A stretch of 43,313 nucleotides of DNA, taken from positions 1 through 43,313 of the IMG/VR virus record IMGVR_UViG_3300042323_000446; one strand, written 5' to 3'. Shown here piece after piece: positions 16,376 through 24,820 of the stretch. Within the stretch, counting starts at the first letter, position 1. Each line of letters opens with the position of its first letter. This DNA is from a virus. The position numbers and the translations under genes are program-made. A model generated the notes under the pieces. The model was given only the letters and a program-made list of their open reading frames with translations, was not told where the DNA came from and ran no database searches.

Positions 16376-17887
16376 ATGATAACAATAATATATTCAACCC
16401 ATAAAGACGAAACATATAATAACAAATTTAAACAACATTTGTTACAAACTGTTGGGTTAAAAAATGTACAGATATTAGAATTCCAAAACAATAATCAGTA
16501 TAGTTTGGCTGAGGTATATAACAAAGGTATATCACAATCTATATATGATATTGTTGTTTGTTGTCATAACGACATTAAATTAGAAAAAAATTGGGGTAAG
16601 AAACTAGTTAGTGATTTTGAAAATAATCCTGACTATGGAATTATTGGTAAGGCGGGGTCATGTTATTTCCCTGAATCAGGGGTATACTGGGAGGAAATGA
16701 GAACAACTATGGTTGGTCATGTTTATCACCACCCTGTAGGTCAAAATAAATGGATTAACAAATATTCTGCAAAAATACCTCAACTGATACCTGTTGTAAC
16801 TATTGATGGGTTATTTATGTCATTCGACAAAACAAAAATTAAAAACACGTTTGACGAAACGATTGGGAAATTTCACTTTTATGACCATCCGTTTTGTTTA
16901 AGTAATTATATTGAAAATGTTAAGATTGGTGTTACGTTTTCTTTTGACATCACACATGAATCTGTAGGACAACCGAATAACGAATTTTTTGAAAGTAAGG
17001 TTAAATTTTTAGAGAAATTCTTGTCTATATTACCATTAGATTTAAAACCTAACAGTGTTTACGTTCCTAAAGTAATTGAAAAACCAATTAAAAATATTGG
17101 TAAAGTTGCAATTATTATCCCAACAAAAGATAAGTTTGAATTAATCCAAAATTGCGTTGAATCATTTTACGAACATTGTAACCCCACTCTTTTCCATATT
17201 TTTATCGCCGACACTGGCTCCTCTGATGATAGTAAAACAAAATTAAAAGAGTTAATTAGTAATAAGAATAACATCACTTTAATTGAATATGATTATTACA
17301 ATTTTGCAAAAATAAATAATGATGTGGTTACAAACCATATACCTAATGAGTATGAATTTATTTTATTTTGTAATAACGATATTAAAATACTGAATAATGT
17401 AATATATAACATGTTAAAGATATTCAAAGACACCAATAAAACTGGAACCGTTGGGTGTCGATTACATTACGAAAATAACACAGTACAACATAATGGGATT
17501 ACTGTTTTTGTGGACAAATTAAAAAGACTACAAGCAACTCATATTGGGTTACGTACATACTACGGATATTATACAAACATATCCAAGGTAGTAGGTTCAA
17601 CAGCGGCATTACTAATGATTAGAAAAACAATGTTTGAAAAATGCGGTTATTTTAATGAGGTCTACCAATCTTGTTTTGAAGATGTTGAATTAAATTTAAA
17701 ATGTCTATCCTTAGGTTTTGAAAATTTAATTGATGGTAATTCAGTTGCTTACCATTATGAAAGCCAAACAAGGGGGGTTCAACAATCAAATGACATAGAA
17801 TTAAAGAACGACTATCAAAATGGATTAGTGCCGTTTGTTAATAAAAATTATGATAAATTAAAAAAATACATACCAGTACTACAGTAA
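16376..17887 (+). CDS. Two-domain GT-A glycosyltransferase
   Basis: This 503-residue protein fuses two glycosyltransferase-like domains. The N-terminal one (~1-225) begins MITIIYSTHKDETYNNKF and contains VVCCHNDIKLEKNWG, like the Glyco_tranf_2_5 group. The C-terminal one (~243-490) is a clear GT2 domain: VAIIIPTKDKFELIQNCVES, FCNNDIKIL, VGSTAALLMIRKTMFEKCGY and SCFEDVELNLKCLSLGF. Two sites may add two sugars in sequence. It ends the first glycan sub-cluster; an 86-bp gap then precedes phoH. Confidence 0.85.
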   Translation: MITIIYSTHKDETYNNKFKQHLLQTVGLKNVQILEFQNNNQYSLAEVYNKGISQSIYDIVVCCHNDIKLEKNWGKKLVSDFENNPDYGIIGKAGSCYFPESGVYWEEMRTTMVGHVYHHPVGQNKWINKYSAKIPQLIPVVTIDGLFMSFDKTKIKNTFDETIGKFHFYDHPFCLSNYIENVKIGVTFSFDITHESVGQPNNEFFESKVKFLEKFLSILPLDLKPNSVYVPKVIEKPIKNIGKVAIIIPTKDKFELIQNCVESFYEHCNPTLFHIFIADTGSSDDSKTKLKELISNKNNITLIEYDYYNFAKINNDVVTNHIPNEYEFILFCNNDIKILNNVIYNMLKIFKDTNKTGTVGCRLHYENNTVQHNGITVFVDKLKRLQATHIGLRTYYGYYTNISKVVGSTAALLMIRKTMFEKCGYFNEVYQSCFEDVELNLKCLSLGFENLIDGNSVAYHYESQTRGVQQSNDIELKNDYQNGLVPFVNKNYDKLKKYIPVLQ

Positions 17888-17973
17888 TTTACACAAATGA
17901 TTAATAATTAAAGTAATGGTATAATGAATTTATCAATATATAACCGATTAAGATACCCAATAACAATTTAACT

Positions 17974-18711
17974 ATGGCTGAACAACGAAAAAGAAAACCA
18001 ACAATAACCCCCACTCCGGAGACCACCAATAAACCGGTGAGTAAAAAAGACTTAATTAGTCAGATTATTAAAAGAAAAACTAAAGAAAAGTTTTTAAGCG
18101 TAAATCAAAAAAAGTATTATGACATTTTAACTAATAGTCAAATTACTATTTGTTCAGGACCTGCTGGTGTTGGTAAAAGTTATATTGCCATGAAAGCTGC
18201 GGTGGACTTATTGTCAGACCCAACAACACCTTATGAAAAAATTATTATCGTAAGACCTGCGGTTGAAGCAGAAGAAAAATTAGGGTCACTTCCTGGCAAT
18301 GTTGAAGAAAAATTAGACCCTTATATTTTCCCATCGTATTATTTATTAAATAAAATTATTGGTAAAGAAGCTAGAGAAAAATTAAAAGAAATTGAGGCAA
18401 TTGAAGTTTTTGCGTTAGCGTACATGAGAGGTATGAATATTGACAATTCAATTCTATTGTTTGAGGAGGCTCAGAACTCAACTCCAAGTCAAATGAAATT
18501 ACTATTGACAAGAATTGGGTTTAATTCTAAGTTCTTCCTTTCAGGTGACTTAGAACAATTTGACCGACATAAAGACAAAACTCAAACAGGTTTATGGGAC
18601 GCACTACAAAAGTTTCAAAATTTAGATGACATCGGAACATTTGAATTCAACCACGAAGATGTTGTTAGAAATCCTTTAATAAGTAAAATCTTAAAAAGAT
18701 ACGAAAACTAA
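17974..18711 (+). CDS. phoH: PhoH-family ATPase
   Basis: This 245-residue protein has Walker A GPAGVGKS (62-69), the PhoH segment IIVRPAVEAEEKLGSLPGN (91-109), and a Walker B of ILLFEEAQN (160-168). The usual DEAQ is EEAQ here, a conservative change. FLSGDLEQFDR follows near residue 190. PhoH proteins are common in phages and have RNA-helicase or RNase-associated roles in some hosts; the phage role is unsettled. A strong terminator lies directly downstream. The first ~40 residues are basic and disordered. Confidence 0.92.
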   Translation: MAEQRKRKPTITPTPETTNKPVSKKDLISQIIKRKTKEKFLSVNQKKYYDILTNSQITICSGPAGVGKSYIAMKAAVDLLSDPTTPYEKIIIVRPAVEAEEKLGSLPGNVEEKLDPYIFPSYYLLNKIIGKEAREKLKEIEAIEVFALAYMRGMNIDNSILLFEEAQNSTPSQMKLLLTRIGFNSKFFLSGDLEQFDRHKDKTQTGLWDALQKFQNLDDIGTFEFNHEDVVRNPLISKILKRYEN

Positions 18712-18721
18712 AATTATTATT

Positions 18722-18767
18722 AACCCAATAAGTATAAATTTAATTTAATTTACTTATTGGGTTTTTT
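18722..18767 (+). terminator. Rho-independent terminator after phoH
   Basis: A perfect 13-bp stem (arms 18722-18734 and 18751-18763) with a 16-nt AT loop is followed by a T run. It lies 10 bp after the phoH stop and 13 bp before the next ATG, so the HAD-like gene starts just past it. Confidence 0.85.
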
Positions 18768-18779
18768 ACATATTTTTTT

Positions 18780-19382
18780 ATGTATATGAGAATAGGTATA
18801 GAAATTAATGGAGTTCTACGAAACACATTGGATAAAATAGAACAAACCTATCAAAAATATATGATAGATAAAACGGACGGTCTTGAAGATGAGGATTCCT
18901 TTAAATATGAGATAAATCTTCCCGTAACAAGTTTGGACCTTAGAAGTCATTTCACCTTTCAATCTGATGATGAATTATTCACATTTCTGTATGAAGAATT
19001 CCCAATGGAAGTATTTGGTCATTCACAGTCATCAGAGTATTCAACATTTAACGATTTAAATGAAATATATGTTAACTTAAGGGACAATCACGATTTATTA
19101 ATTGTTTCCGATGAGATAGGTAAATCAAAACCAGCCTCATTATTCTTCCTATCAAAATTTGGTTGTTTAGTGGAAAAAGTAAAATTTTATAGTAATTCAA
19201 CAATTAACTCCATGTGGAATGAAATTGATGTTTTACTTACGGCAAATCCTGCATTATTATTAGACCATCCATCAGATAAGATATTAATTAAATATGAAAC
19301 AATTTATAATAATAATGTTAAGTCGGAACACACAATAAACACAATCAAAGAATTAAAAGATAAATTAAAAACTATTTTATAA
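18780..19382 (+). CDS. Degenerate HAD-like / nucleotidase-like protein
   Basis: This 200-residue protein begins MYMRIGIEINGVLRNT, which aligns with the HAD motif I (DxDGV) of 5'(3')-deoxyribonucleotidases. The nucleophile Asp is Glu and the second Asp is Asn, so phosphatase activity is doubtful. HDLLIVSDEIGKSKPASLFF (104-123) fits the motif II region and VDVLLTANP the motif IV region. It may be a binding or regulatory relic. ATG 18786 is an alternative start. It shares TAATG with the next gene. Confidence 0.55.
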   Translation: MYMRIGIEINGVLRNTLDKIEQTYQKYMIDKTDGLEDEDSFKYEINLPVTSLDLRSHFTFQSDDELFTFLYEEFPMEVFGHSQSSEYSTFNDLNEIYVNLRDNHDLLIVSDEIGKSKPASLFFLSKFGCLVEKVKFYSNSTINSMWNEIDVLLTANPALLLDHPSDKILIKYETIYNNNVKSEHTINTIKELKDKLKTIL

Positions 19383-19657
19383 TGTTAAAAATATTAGGAG
19401 AACATTACTATTTGGATTTAGACAAGATTGATGAATACATTCAAATAAATCAAGATTCATTATCGTCTTCTGGCGAAACTGAGAGTACACAAATTAATAT
19501 AGTAAAATACGAAACAATTAAACTAATGTTAGAAGTGATTATGGATGTCACAGATGAAATTGATGAAACCTTAGCAGGTAAAGGTTCAGAAATATCAATA
19601 CCATTTAAATTAGCGTTTAACACACTTTTAAATAAAAAATTACTAAACAAATACTAA
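19382..19657 (+). CDS. Small acidic protein, unknown
   Basis: This 91-residue acidic protein begins MLKILGEHYYLDLDKIDEYI, with a C-terminal helix (FKLAFNTLLNKKLLNKY). It is translationally coupled to the HAD-like gene (shared A of TAATG) and 4 nt from the following glycosyltransferase gene. No family is recognised. Confidence 0.65.
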   Translation: MLKILGEHYYLDLDKIDEYIQINQDSLSSSGETESTQINIVKYETIKLMLEVIMDVTDEIDETLAGKGSEISIPFKLAFNTLLNKKLLNKY

Positions 19658-19661
19658 TACC

Positions 19662-20726
19662 ATGAATAAAGAACAAATTTCAAAATTAGAACAGTCAATC
19701 CAAAACATGAAAGATAAGAAATCAAGAATCTATCTTTTAGTTCAGGATACTAAGGGTAACGCCAAATCATCAATTGCTTACATCTATAATTTAGGGATGT
19801 CATTATTAAATGAAGGGTATAACCCAATCATTTTACATGAGAAACCTGACTACACTGGCGTATCAGGATGGTTAGGGGAATCATACATGACATCATTACC
19901 CCATAAATCAATTGAAGGCGAAAACTTAGAAGTTTCACCTGAAGACTTTATTGTTATTCCTGAATTATACGGATTTGTGATGAGTCAAATTTCTAAATTA
20001 CCTTGTGGTAAAATTGTACTATGTCAAGCTTATGACCACGTATTGGAAACCTTGCAACCAGGACAATCTTGGTCACAATTAGGTTTTTACAAATGTATTA
20101 CCACATCAGAATCTCAAATGGAGTTTTTAGAAAATTTAATGAAAGGTATTTCTTATGATATTTTAAGACCGTTTATTTCAGAATCATTCACCAAACAAAC
20201 ATTACCCCCAAAACCAATCATTGCGGTTCATTCAAGAGAACAAAGAGATTCCGTTAATTTAATTAAATCTTTCTATATAAAATTCCCACAATATAGATGG
20301 GTTACTTTTAGAGATATGAGAGGTTTATCTGAAGAAGAATTTGCCAAAGCATTAAAAGAAAGTTTCTTATCTGTATGGATTGATGACAAAAGTGCTTATG
20401 GTACATTCCCATTAGAGTCAATGACTTGTGGAGTTCCTGTCTTAGGTTTAACACCAAACTTACTACCCCCTTGGATGTCAGAGAATAATGGTATTTGGAT
20501 TAACAATAAGAATCAAATGGTAGATTTTGTTGCGGACTTCCTACAAAATTGGTTAGAGGACAATGTTAACCCTAATTTATATGAGGAAATGATTAAAACT
20601 GTTGAGAATTTATCAACAAAAAAAGAATTCGATGAGGTTTCTGTAAAGTTATTTAACGATTACGTTAACACAAGACTTACTTCATTTGAAGAACAATTAA
20701 CTAAACTAGAAATTATTGAAGAATAA
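19662..20726 (+). CDS. GT-B type glycosyltransferase-like protein
   Basis: In this 354-residue protein, the N-terminal half (RIYLLVQDTKGNAKSSIAYI, ~22-41) is Rossmann-like. The C-terminal half has IIAVHSREQRDSVNLIKSFY (~186-205) and the hallmark donor-site segment AYGTFPLESMTCGVPVLGL (~244-262) of group 1 (GT4-like) glycosyltransferases. The acceptor is unknown. It sits in a five-gene run that ends in the late sigma factor, so it is probably expressed before late genes. Confidence 0.75.
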   Translation: MNKEQISKLEQSIQNMKDKKSRIYLLVQDTKGNAKSSIAYIYNLGMSLLNEGYNPIILHEKPDYTGVSGWLGESYMTSLPHKSIEGENLEVSPEDFIVIPELYGFVMSQISKLPCGKIVLCQAYDHVLETLQPGQSWSQLGFYKCITTSESQMEFLENLMKGISYDILRPFISESFTKQTLPPKPIIAVHSREQRDSVNLIKSFYIKFPQYRWVTFRDMRGLSEEEFAKALKESFLSVWIDDKSAYGTFPLESMTCGVPVLGLTPNLLPPWMSENNGIWINNKNQMVDFVADFLQNWLEDNVNPNLYEEMIKTVENLSTKKEFDEVSVKLFNDYVNTRLTSFEEQLTKLEIIEE

Positions 20727-20727
20727 T

Positions 20728-21540
20728 ATGGAAAACACACAAAAATTTGACGTATCGGTTATTTTACCAATTAAGTCAGGAAAAGCAAACGGATTTACTG
20801 AATACTTTGAAAAATGTATTGAGTCATTAAAAAATCAAAAAGTTGGTATCAATGAATTAATTATCGTTCACACTAACGAAACGTATATTGTTGATTATAT
20901 CAATCAATTTGATTTTGGAACTTTAAACGTTATTAAAGTTGAGTGGACAAAAGATGCAAACTACGCATCACAAATAAATTACGGTGTAAGGTCCGCAAAA
21001 TCTAAATGGGTTTCTCTATTTGAGTTTGATGATGAGTATTCGAGCATTTGGTTCAAAAACGTTGAGGTTTACTCTAATGCGTATTCAGAGGTTGACGCGT
21101 TCTTACCTATTGTTGTTGATACAGACCAAACAGGTAAATTTGCTGGATTTACTAATGAAGCGACATTTGCGGCAAACTTCACACCTGAAATGGGTATTTT
21201 AACTAATGAAACTTTATTAGAATATCAAAATTTTCAAATTTCTGGTATGGTAATTAAAACATCATCGTTTATTGATTTTGGTTTAATTAAATCCTCATTC
21301 AAATTAACATTTGGTTACGAATTCTTCTTAAGAATGACACATAATTCAGTTAAATTTATGTCAATACCTAAGATTGGTTATAAACACACTAACCTGAGAG
21401 ATGGTTCTATTTTTTGGAATTATAAAAATGGCGACGATAGATTAACAGAAGACGAAGTAAGATTTTGGATTGACTCTGCCAAAAAAGAATACTTTTTTAT
21501 TAATGACAGAGCCATAAAGTATGAACCACAAACAGTTTAA
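20728..21540 (+). CDS. GT2-like glycosyltransferase
   Basis: I choose the ATG at 20728, giving 270 residues (MENTQKFDVSVILPIKSGK); a TTG start 12 nt earlier is possible but lies inside the upstream gene. KFDVSVILPI (6-15) is the first GT-A strand and KWVSLFEFDDEYSSIW (~89-104) carries a DDE acidic cluster at the DxD position. A later GYEFFLRM segment matches the catalytic-base region (ED/EF-type), but the usual Asp is not clear. It is coupled to the sigma-factor gene by TAATG. Confidence 0.75.
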   Translation: MENTQKFDVSVILPIKSGKANGFTEYFEKCIESLKNQKVGINELIIVHTNETYIVDYINQFDFGTLNVIKVEWTKDANYASQINYGVRSAKSKWVSLFEFDDEYSSIWFKNVEVYSNAYSEVDAFLPIVVDTDQTGKFAGFTNEATFAANFTPEMGILTNETLLEYQNFQISGMVIKTSSFIDFGLIKSSFKLTFGYEFFLRMTHNSVKFMSIPKIGYKHTNLRDGSIFWNYKNGDDRLTEDEVRFWIDSAKKEYFFINDRAIKYEPQTV

Positions 21541-22289
21541 TGACAGAAATTATTAATTTAACAGGAGATACAAATGTTGAGTTAAAGAAGAAAGGTAGAA
21601 AACCTAAACAATTAAATTATTTTGATGTTCCAGAAGAGTTGGCCGTTGTTAGATTTTTAGAAGCAACAACTTACGAAGAAAGAAATAAAATTTATAACGA
21701 TTTTTTAAAAAAACCTTTAGATAAGATGATATCTTCAATAATACGAAGATACAAATTATATAGAAAAGACATGGACTTTACGGATATACATGTAGACACT
21801 CACTCATTCTTAATGACAAAAATTGAAAAGTTTAAACCCTCTAGGGAGAAAAAAGCTTATTCATATTTTGGTACAATCTGTAAGAACTATCTTATGGGGC
21901 AAATCATTAAGGACCAAAAAGAAACTAACCGAAAAATATCATATGAGGATATTTCCACAAGTTTGGAAAATAACCCCAACTTTTCGTACAGTATTGAAAA
22001 AGAAGGTATTGACTCAGAAAAAGTAATCAAAAACTTTTTACTTGAGTTAGACAATTTTTTAAAAAATGAAAATTTATCGGATAATGAAGTCAAATTAGGG
22101 TATGCCTTACATGACCTTTTTGAGAACTATGAATCTATTTTTATTGGTAATGATAATAATAAATTTAATAAAAATATAATACTACTTTCATTAAGGGAAA
22201 TGACAAATTTGTCAACCAAAGAAATTAGGGGGTCAATGAAGAAATACAAATCGATGTATTATACTTTAGTGCAAAATATGGTTAAATAA
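21540..22289 (+). CDS. 55: Late-transcription sigma factor, gp55-like
   Basis: In this 249-residue protein, residues ~57-130 resemble sigma region 2 as in T4 gp55: RRYKLYRKDMDFTDIHVDTH, then KFKPSREKKAYSYFGTICKN, then a basic stretch QIIKDQKETNRK. gp55 redirects host RNA polymerase to late promoters. A basic N-terminal patch (KKKGRKPK, 16-23) and a C-terminal helical part complete the protein. It lies at the end of the glycan/nucleotide run, directly before structural genes that carry the ATATTTAT motif, the expected place for the late switch. Confidence 0.75.
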   Translation: MTEIINLTGDTNVELKKKGRKPKQLNYFDVPEELAVVRFLEATTYEERNKIYNDFLKKPLDKMISSIIRRYKLYRKDMDFTDIHVDTHSFLMTKIEKFKPSREKKAYSYFGTICKNYLMGQIIKDQKETNRKISYEDISTSLENNPNFSYSIEKEGIDSEKVIKNFLLELDNFLKNENLSDNEVKLGYALHDLFENYESIFIGNDNNKFNKNIILLSLREMTNLSTKEIRGSMKKYKSMYYTLVQNMVK

Positions 22290-22302
22290 AATTTTATAGT
22301 TA

Positions 22303-22310
22303 ATATTTAT
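22303..22310 (+). promoter_or_regulatory. Putative phage late promoter motif ATATTTAT
   Basis: The exact octamer lies in the 25-bp gap between the sigma-factor gene and the first baseplate-region gene, only 4 nt before the ATG at 22315. If it is a -10 element, the transcript would have almost no leader, or a later internal ATG would be used. Confidence 0.45.
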
Positions 22311-22314
22311 TGTA

Positions 22315-22692
22315 ATGGGAAGACCGCAAAAAAAAGAAATTAATTTAACTAAGGAGTCAATGTTATCTTTGATGCAAGAAATTTATAATGAACTTGTTGA
22401 GCAAAGAAACACGGCTATTAGAATACAAAATAAAATGTTGACAATGATGAAAGAACCTGAGGATATGACTCTAATAGGTCCTGTTATTGAAAAACAACAA
22501 AAAATTATTAACGACTGTGTTGAAAAAAAATTAACATTATCTAAACTACAATCTACTATGTGGGAAAAGTCTAACTCCGCAGGAAGTGGTGGTTTCTCAA
22601 TTACTGATTTAGGTGTGGATGATGATTTATTAGAAAATTTAATACAAAAAGATGCCTCTAAACCTGATGGGTCTTACAAAATGAAAAACTAA
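22315..22692 (+). CDS. Helical protein of baseplate region, unknown
   Basis: This 125-residue, mostly helical protein begins with a basic MGRPQKKEI. Helices span ~14-48 and ~58-90, and the tail is acidic (SITDLGVDDDLLENLIQK, ~95-112). It starts a rightward late-gene run directly after the sigma-factor gene. A transcription co-factor or a tail assembly factor are both conceivable from position; the sequence supports neither specifically. Confidence 0.6.
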   Translation: MGRPQKKEINLTKESMLSLMQEIYNELVEQRNTAIRIQNKMLTMMKEPEDMTLIGPVIEKQQKIINDCVEKKLTLSKLQSTMWEKSNSAGSGGFSITDLGVDDDLLENLIQKDASKPDGSYKMKN

Positions 22693-22697
22693 CTAAA

Positions 22698-24605
22698 ATG
22701 GGCTCATTAGATTTAGGGGTTGATTATAAATCCGCACAAAAAAAGATTTCGGCAACAACCTCATACAAAGATTTAAAATCTCAATATGACACCACCTCTA
22801 AAACTGCCGGAGAGTCTTTTGATACTGCAAAAGAAAACGTTACAGAATCTTTAGATAAAGTTAAAGAACAAACTAAAAGATTTCAAAAAGAAATCAAAAA
22901 TCAATTTGAACAATTATTAGACATTAATAACCTTACTGGCGGTAAAGGTGCTAGTACAATTAGTTACGTTAAAAAAACCTTAATTAGAACTATTAAGAAT
23001 ATTGAACCTCAAATCATCGAAATTCTTCAGGAAGAAGCAATAAACGCTGTTGGCTGTGACCAACAACAAACATATGCCGCACAGGTAATCTATGTCAAAG
23101 TAAGTTCAATAGATTTAATCAATCTATTAAAGAAAGTACCTGCAAGTAAAGATGGAAAAGTCTTATACGAAAAAAACCCAATTGCAATACAACTTTATCC
23201 ATTCTCAATGAATAAAGAATTATATGAAAGAATACAAAGTGGTAACCCTTATTCAACCGATAATGGAGCACAATATATTGGTCAATCAGGACAAGCATTA
23301 TTTGATATTCAATACGTTACTATAAACGCTTTAGGTGAGACAGGACATTGGTTTAAGGTAACTCTTGCAAATAGAATAGGTAGTATTAATAAGGTTGGTA
23401 CTTTTTTAGCGGATTATTATAGAACAATTAAGGTTGTTGAGTTTACAAATATTATGGCAAATATTATGGAGTCATTAAGTGGGGCGATATCTATTAGTGC
23501 TAATGTTGGTGTTGCTCAAGCCGAAGATACTAGTAAATTTATGATGATAATCCAAAGGGTTTTAGGTTTATGTTTTGACAATAAAAAAGAAATTGATGTT
23601 AGTGGTATTGCAAAATTGGCGGAATTAGACGATATTGATGAGTCATTTTTTGAATTCACAGATATTGATTTACGTAATATAGACCAAAGAGTTACTAACA
23701 TTAAAAATGGTGTGGTTGAATTTGAAGATTGTGGTAATGTTAAATTACCGGTTAATTATGATGATATTCTAAATGATTTAGGTACATTAAATTTTATTGA
23801 GGATAAGGACTTAGTTGATGCTGCGGATGCGTTAACTCAAACGTTAATTAATAATCCCGAATGGCAAGGATTTGCTATTCAGGGTAATATTAAAGCCGCG
23901 GTAGATTTAAACTTCCTTAAATTAATTGTTCAAGGAATTGCCGCCGCTCTACTATCTCCAAAAATATTATTACCAATATTTGTAATGTTAAAGTCAATAG
24001 GTCAAACATTTGTTGATGGTGTTAATTCATTTGTTGATTTTATGAAAACCTTTAAAAAGTTTTTTATAAATTTAATATCAAAAATTGGAGCGTTATTTGT
24101 TAAAGAACTTTTTTATCTAATTAAAAAAGATATTTTAAATTTAATACAATCAGTAATCCAAGACGTTGCTAGAGAAAAATTAGATAAACGAATTATTATA
24201 ATTTTAAAATTAATTCAACTTATCATAATTGTTGCTCAGTTTATTTCAGATTGGCGTAAATGTAAAAGTGTTATTGATGAAATTCTGTGGCTGTTAAAAA
24301 TTGCGGGAACAGGTTGGGGTGGTGATATACCATTACCACTATTGTTTGCCTCCCAATTTGCGGGTGGGTATTCTGAAACTCGAGCATTTATTGGGGCTAT
24401 TGAGGAAATGCAAAAACTTGGTATTCCAACAGGACCAATGCCTGACGGAAGTCCTAATTTAGATGTTTTAAAAATGTTAGGACAGATGAAAGCTATGGCT
24501 TCGGAAGAGGCGGAAAATGGTAAGGTACAAATTGCGGTAGGGGCATTAACAATGACCCCAGCAGGTCTGACAGTTCCTGCGAGTTCTTTTGGTAAAAAAA
24601 TGTAA
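22698..24605 (+). CDS. Large baseplate/tail structural protein with hydrophobic segments
   Basis: This 635-residue protein has a helical coiled-coil-like N-terminus (~1-75), a beta domain with YAAQVIYVKVSSIDLINLLK (~121-140), and a long stretch (~400-530) of amphipathic and strongly hydrophobic helices (LIVQGIAAALLSPKILLPIF; IIIILKLIQLIIIVAQFI). It lies two genes before the gp5-like hub gene. Length and hydrophobic helices would fit a tape-measure protein or a hub protein that contacts the inner membrane; T4 gp29 is of similar size. The role is inferred from context only. Confidence 0.55.
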   Translation: MGSLDLGVDYKSAQKKISATTSYKDLKSQYDTTSKTAGESFDTAKENVTESLDKVKEQTKRFQKEIKNQFEQLLDINNLTGGKGASTISYVKKTLIRTIKNIEPQIIEILQEEAINAVGCDQQQTYAAQVIYVKVSSIDLINLLKKVPASKDGKVLYEKNPIAIQLYPFSMNKELYERIQSGNPYSTDNGAQYIGQSGQALFDIQYVTINALGETGHWFKVTLANRIGSINKVGTFLADYYRTIKVVEFTNIMANIMESLSGAISISANVGVAQAEDTSKFMMIIQRVLGLCFDNKKEIDVSGIAKLAELDDIDESFFEFTDIDLRNIDQRVTNIKNGVVEFEDCGNVKLPVNYDDILNDLGTLNFIEDKDLVDAADALTQTLINNPEWQGFAIQGNIKAAVDLNFLKLIVQGIAAALLSPKILLPIFVMLKSIGQTFVDGVNSFVDFMKTFKKFFINLISKIGALFVKELFYLIKKDILNLIQSVIQDVAREKLDKRIIIILKLIQLIIIVAQFISDWRKCKSVIDEILWLLKIAGTGWGGDIPLPLLFASQFAGGYSETRAFIGAIEEMQKLGIPTGPMPDGSPNLDVLKMLGQMKAMASEEAENGKVQIAVGALTMTPAGLTVPASSFGKKM

Positions 24606-24607
24606 TT

Positions 24608-24820
24608 ATGACGAAAAAAGAACAATCAGAAAAAGCCATAAAAATAATAAAAGATTACAAATCACACTCAAATAAAGATTTGACTTTTGTTATGGATTTT
24701 ATTCAAGAAGATTTTAAATTTACCAAAGACGCCGTTATTAAAATGACCGAACATTTAGATAAATTAGAATTAACTTACAATACTATTCTTAAAGAATATC
24801 AAAACAGAACTAGTAAATAA
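24608..24820 (+). CDS. Small helical protein of baseplate region, unknown
   Basis: This 70-residue, charged, helical protein begins [20 protein letters not shown]. It fills the gap between the 635-residue structural gene (2-nt gap) and the gp5-like hub gene (TAATG overlap). Its size and position suggest a chaperone or small baseplate part. No family is recognised. Confidence 0.65.
   Translation: MTKKEQSEKAIKIIKDYKSHSNKDLTFVMDFIQEDFKFTKDAVIKMTEHLDKLELTYNTILKEYQNRTSK

Noticed and set aside
20716-20727. TTG start for the GT2-like gene
   Set aside because: An ATG 12 nt later sits just after the upstream stop; all other starts in the window are ATG.
22315-22692. T4 gp33-like late co-activator
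   Set aside because: Only its position after the sigma gene and the acidic tail suggest it; no motif supports the call.
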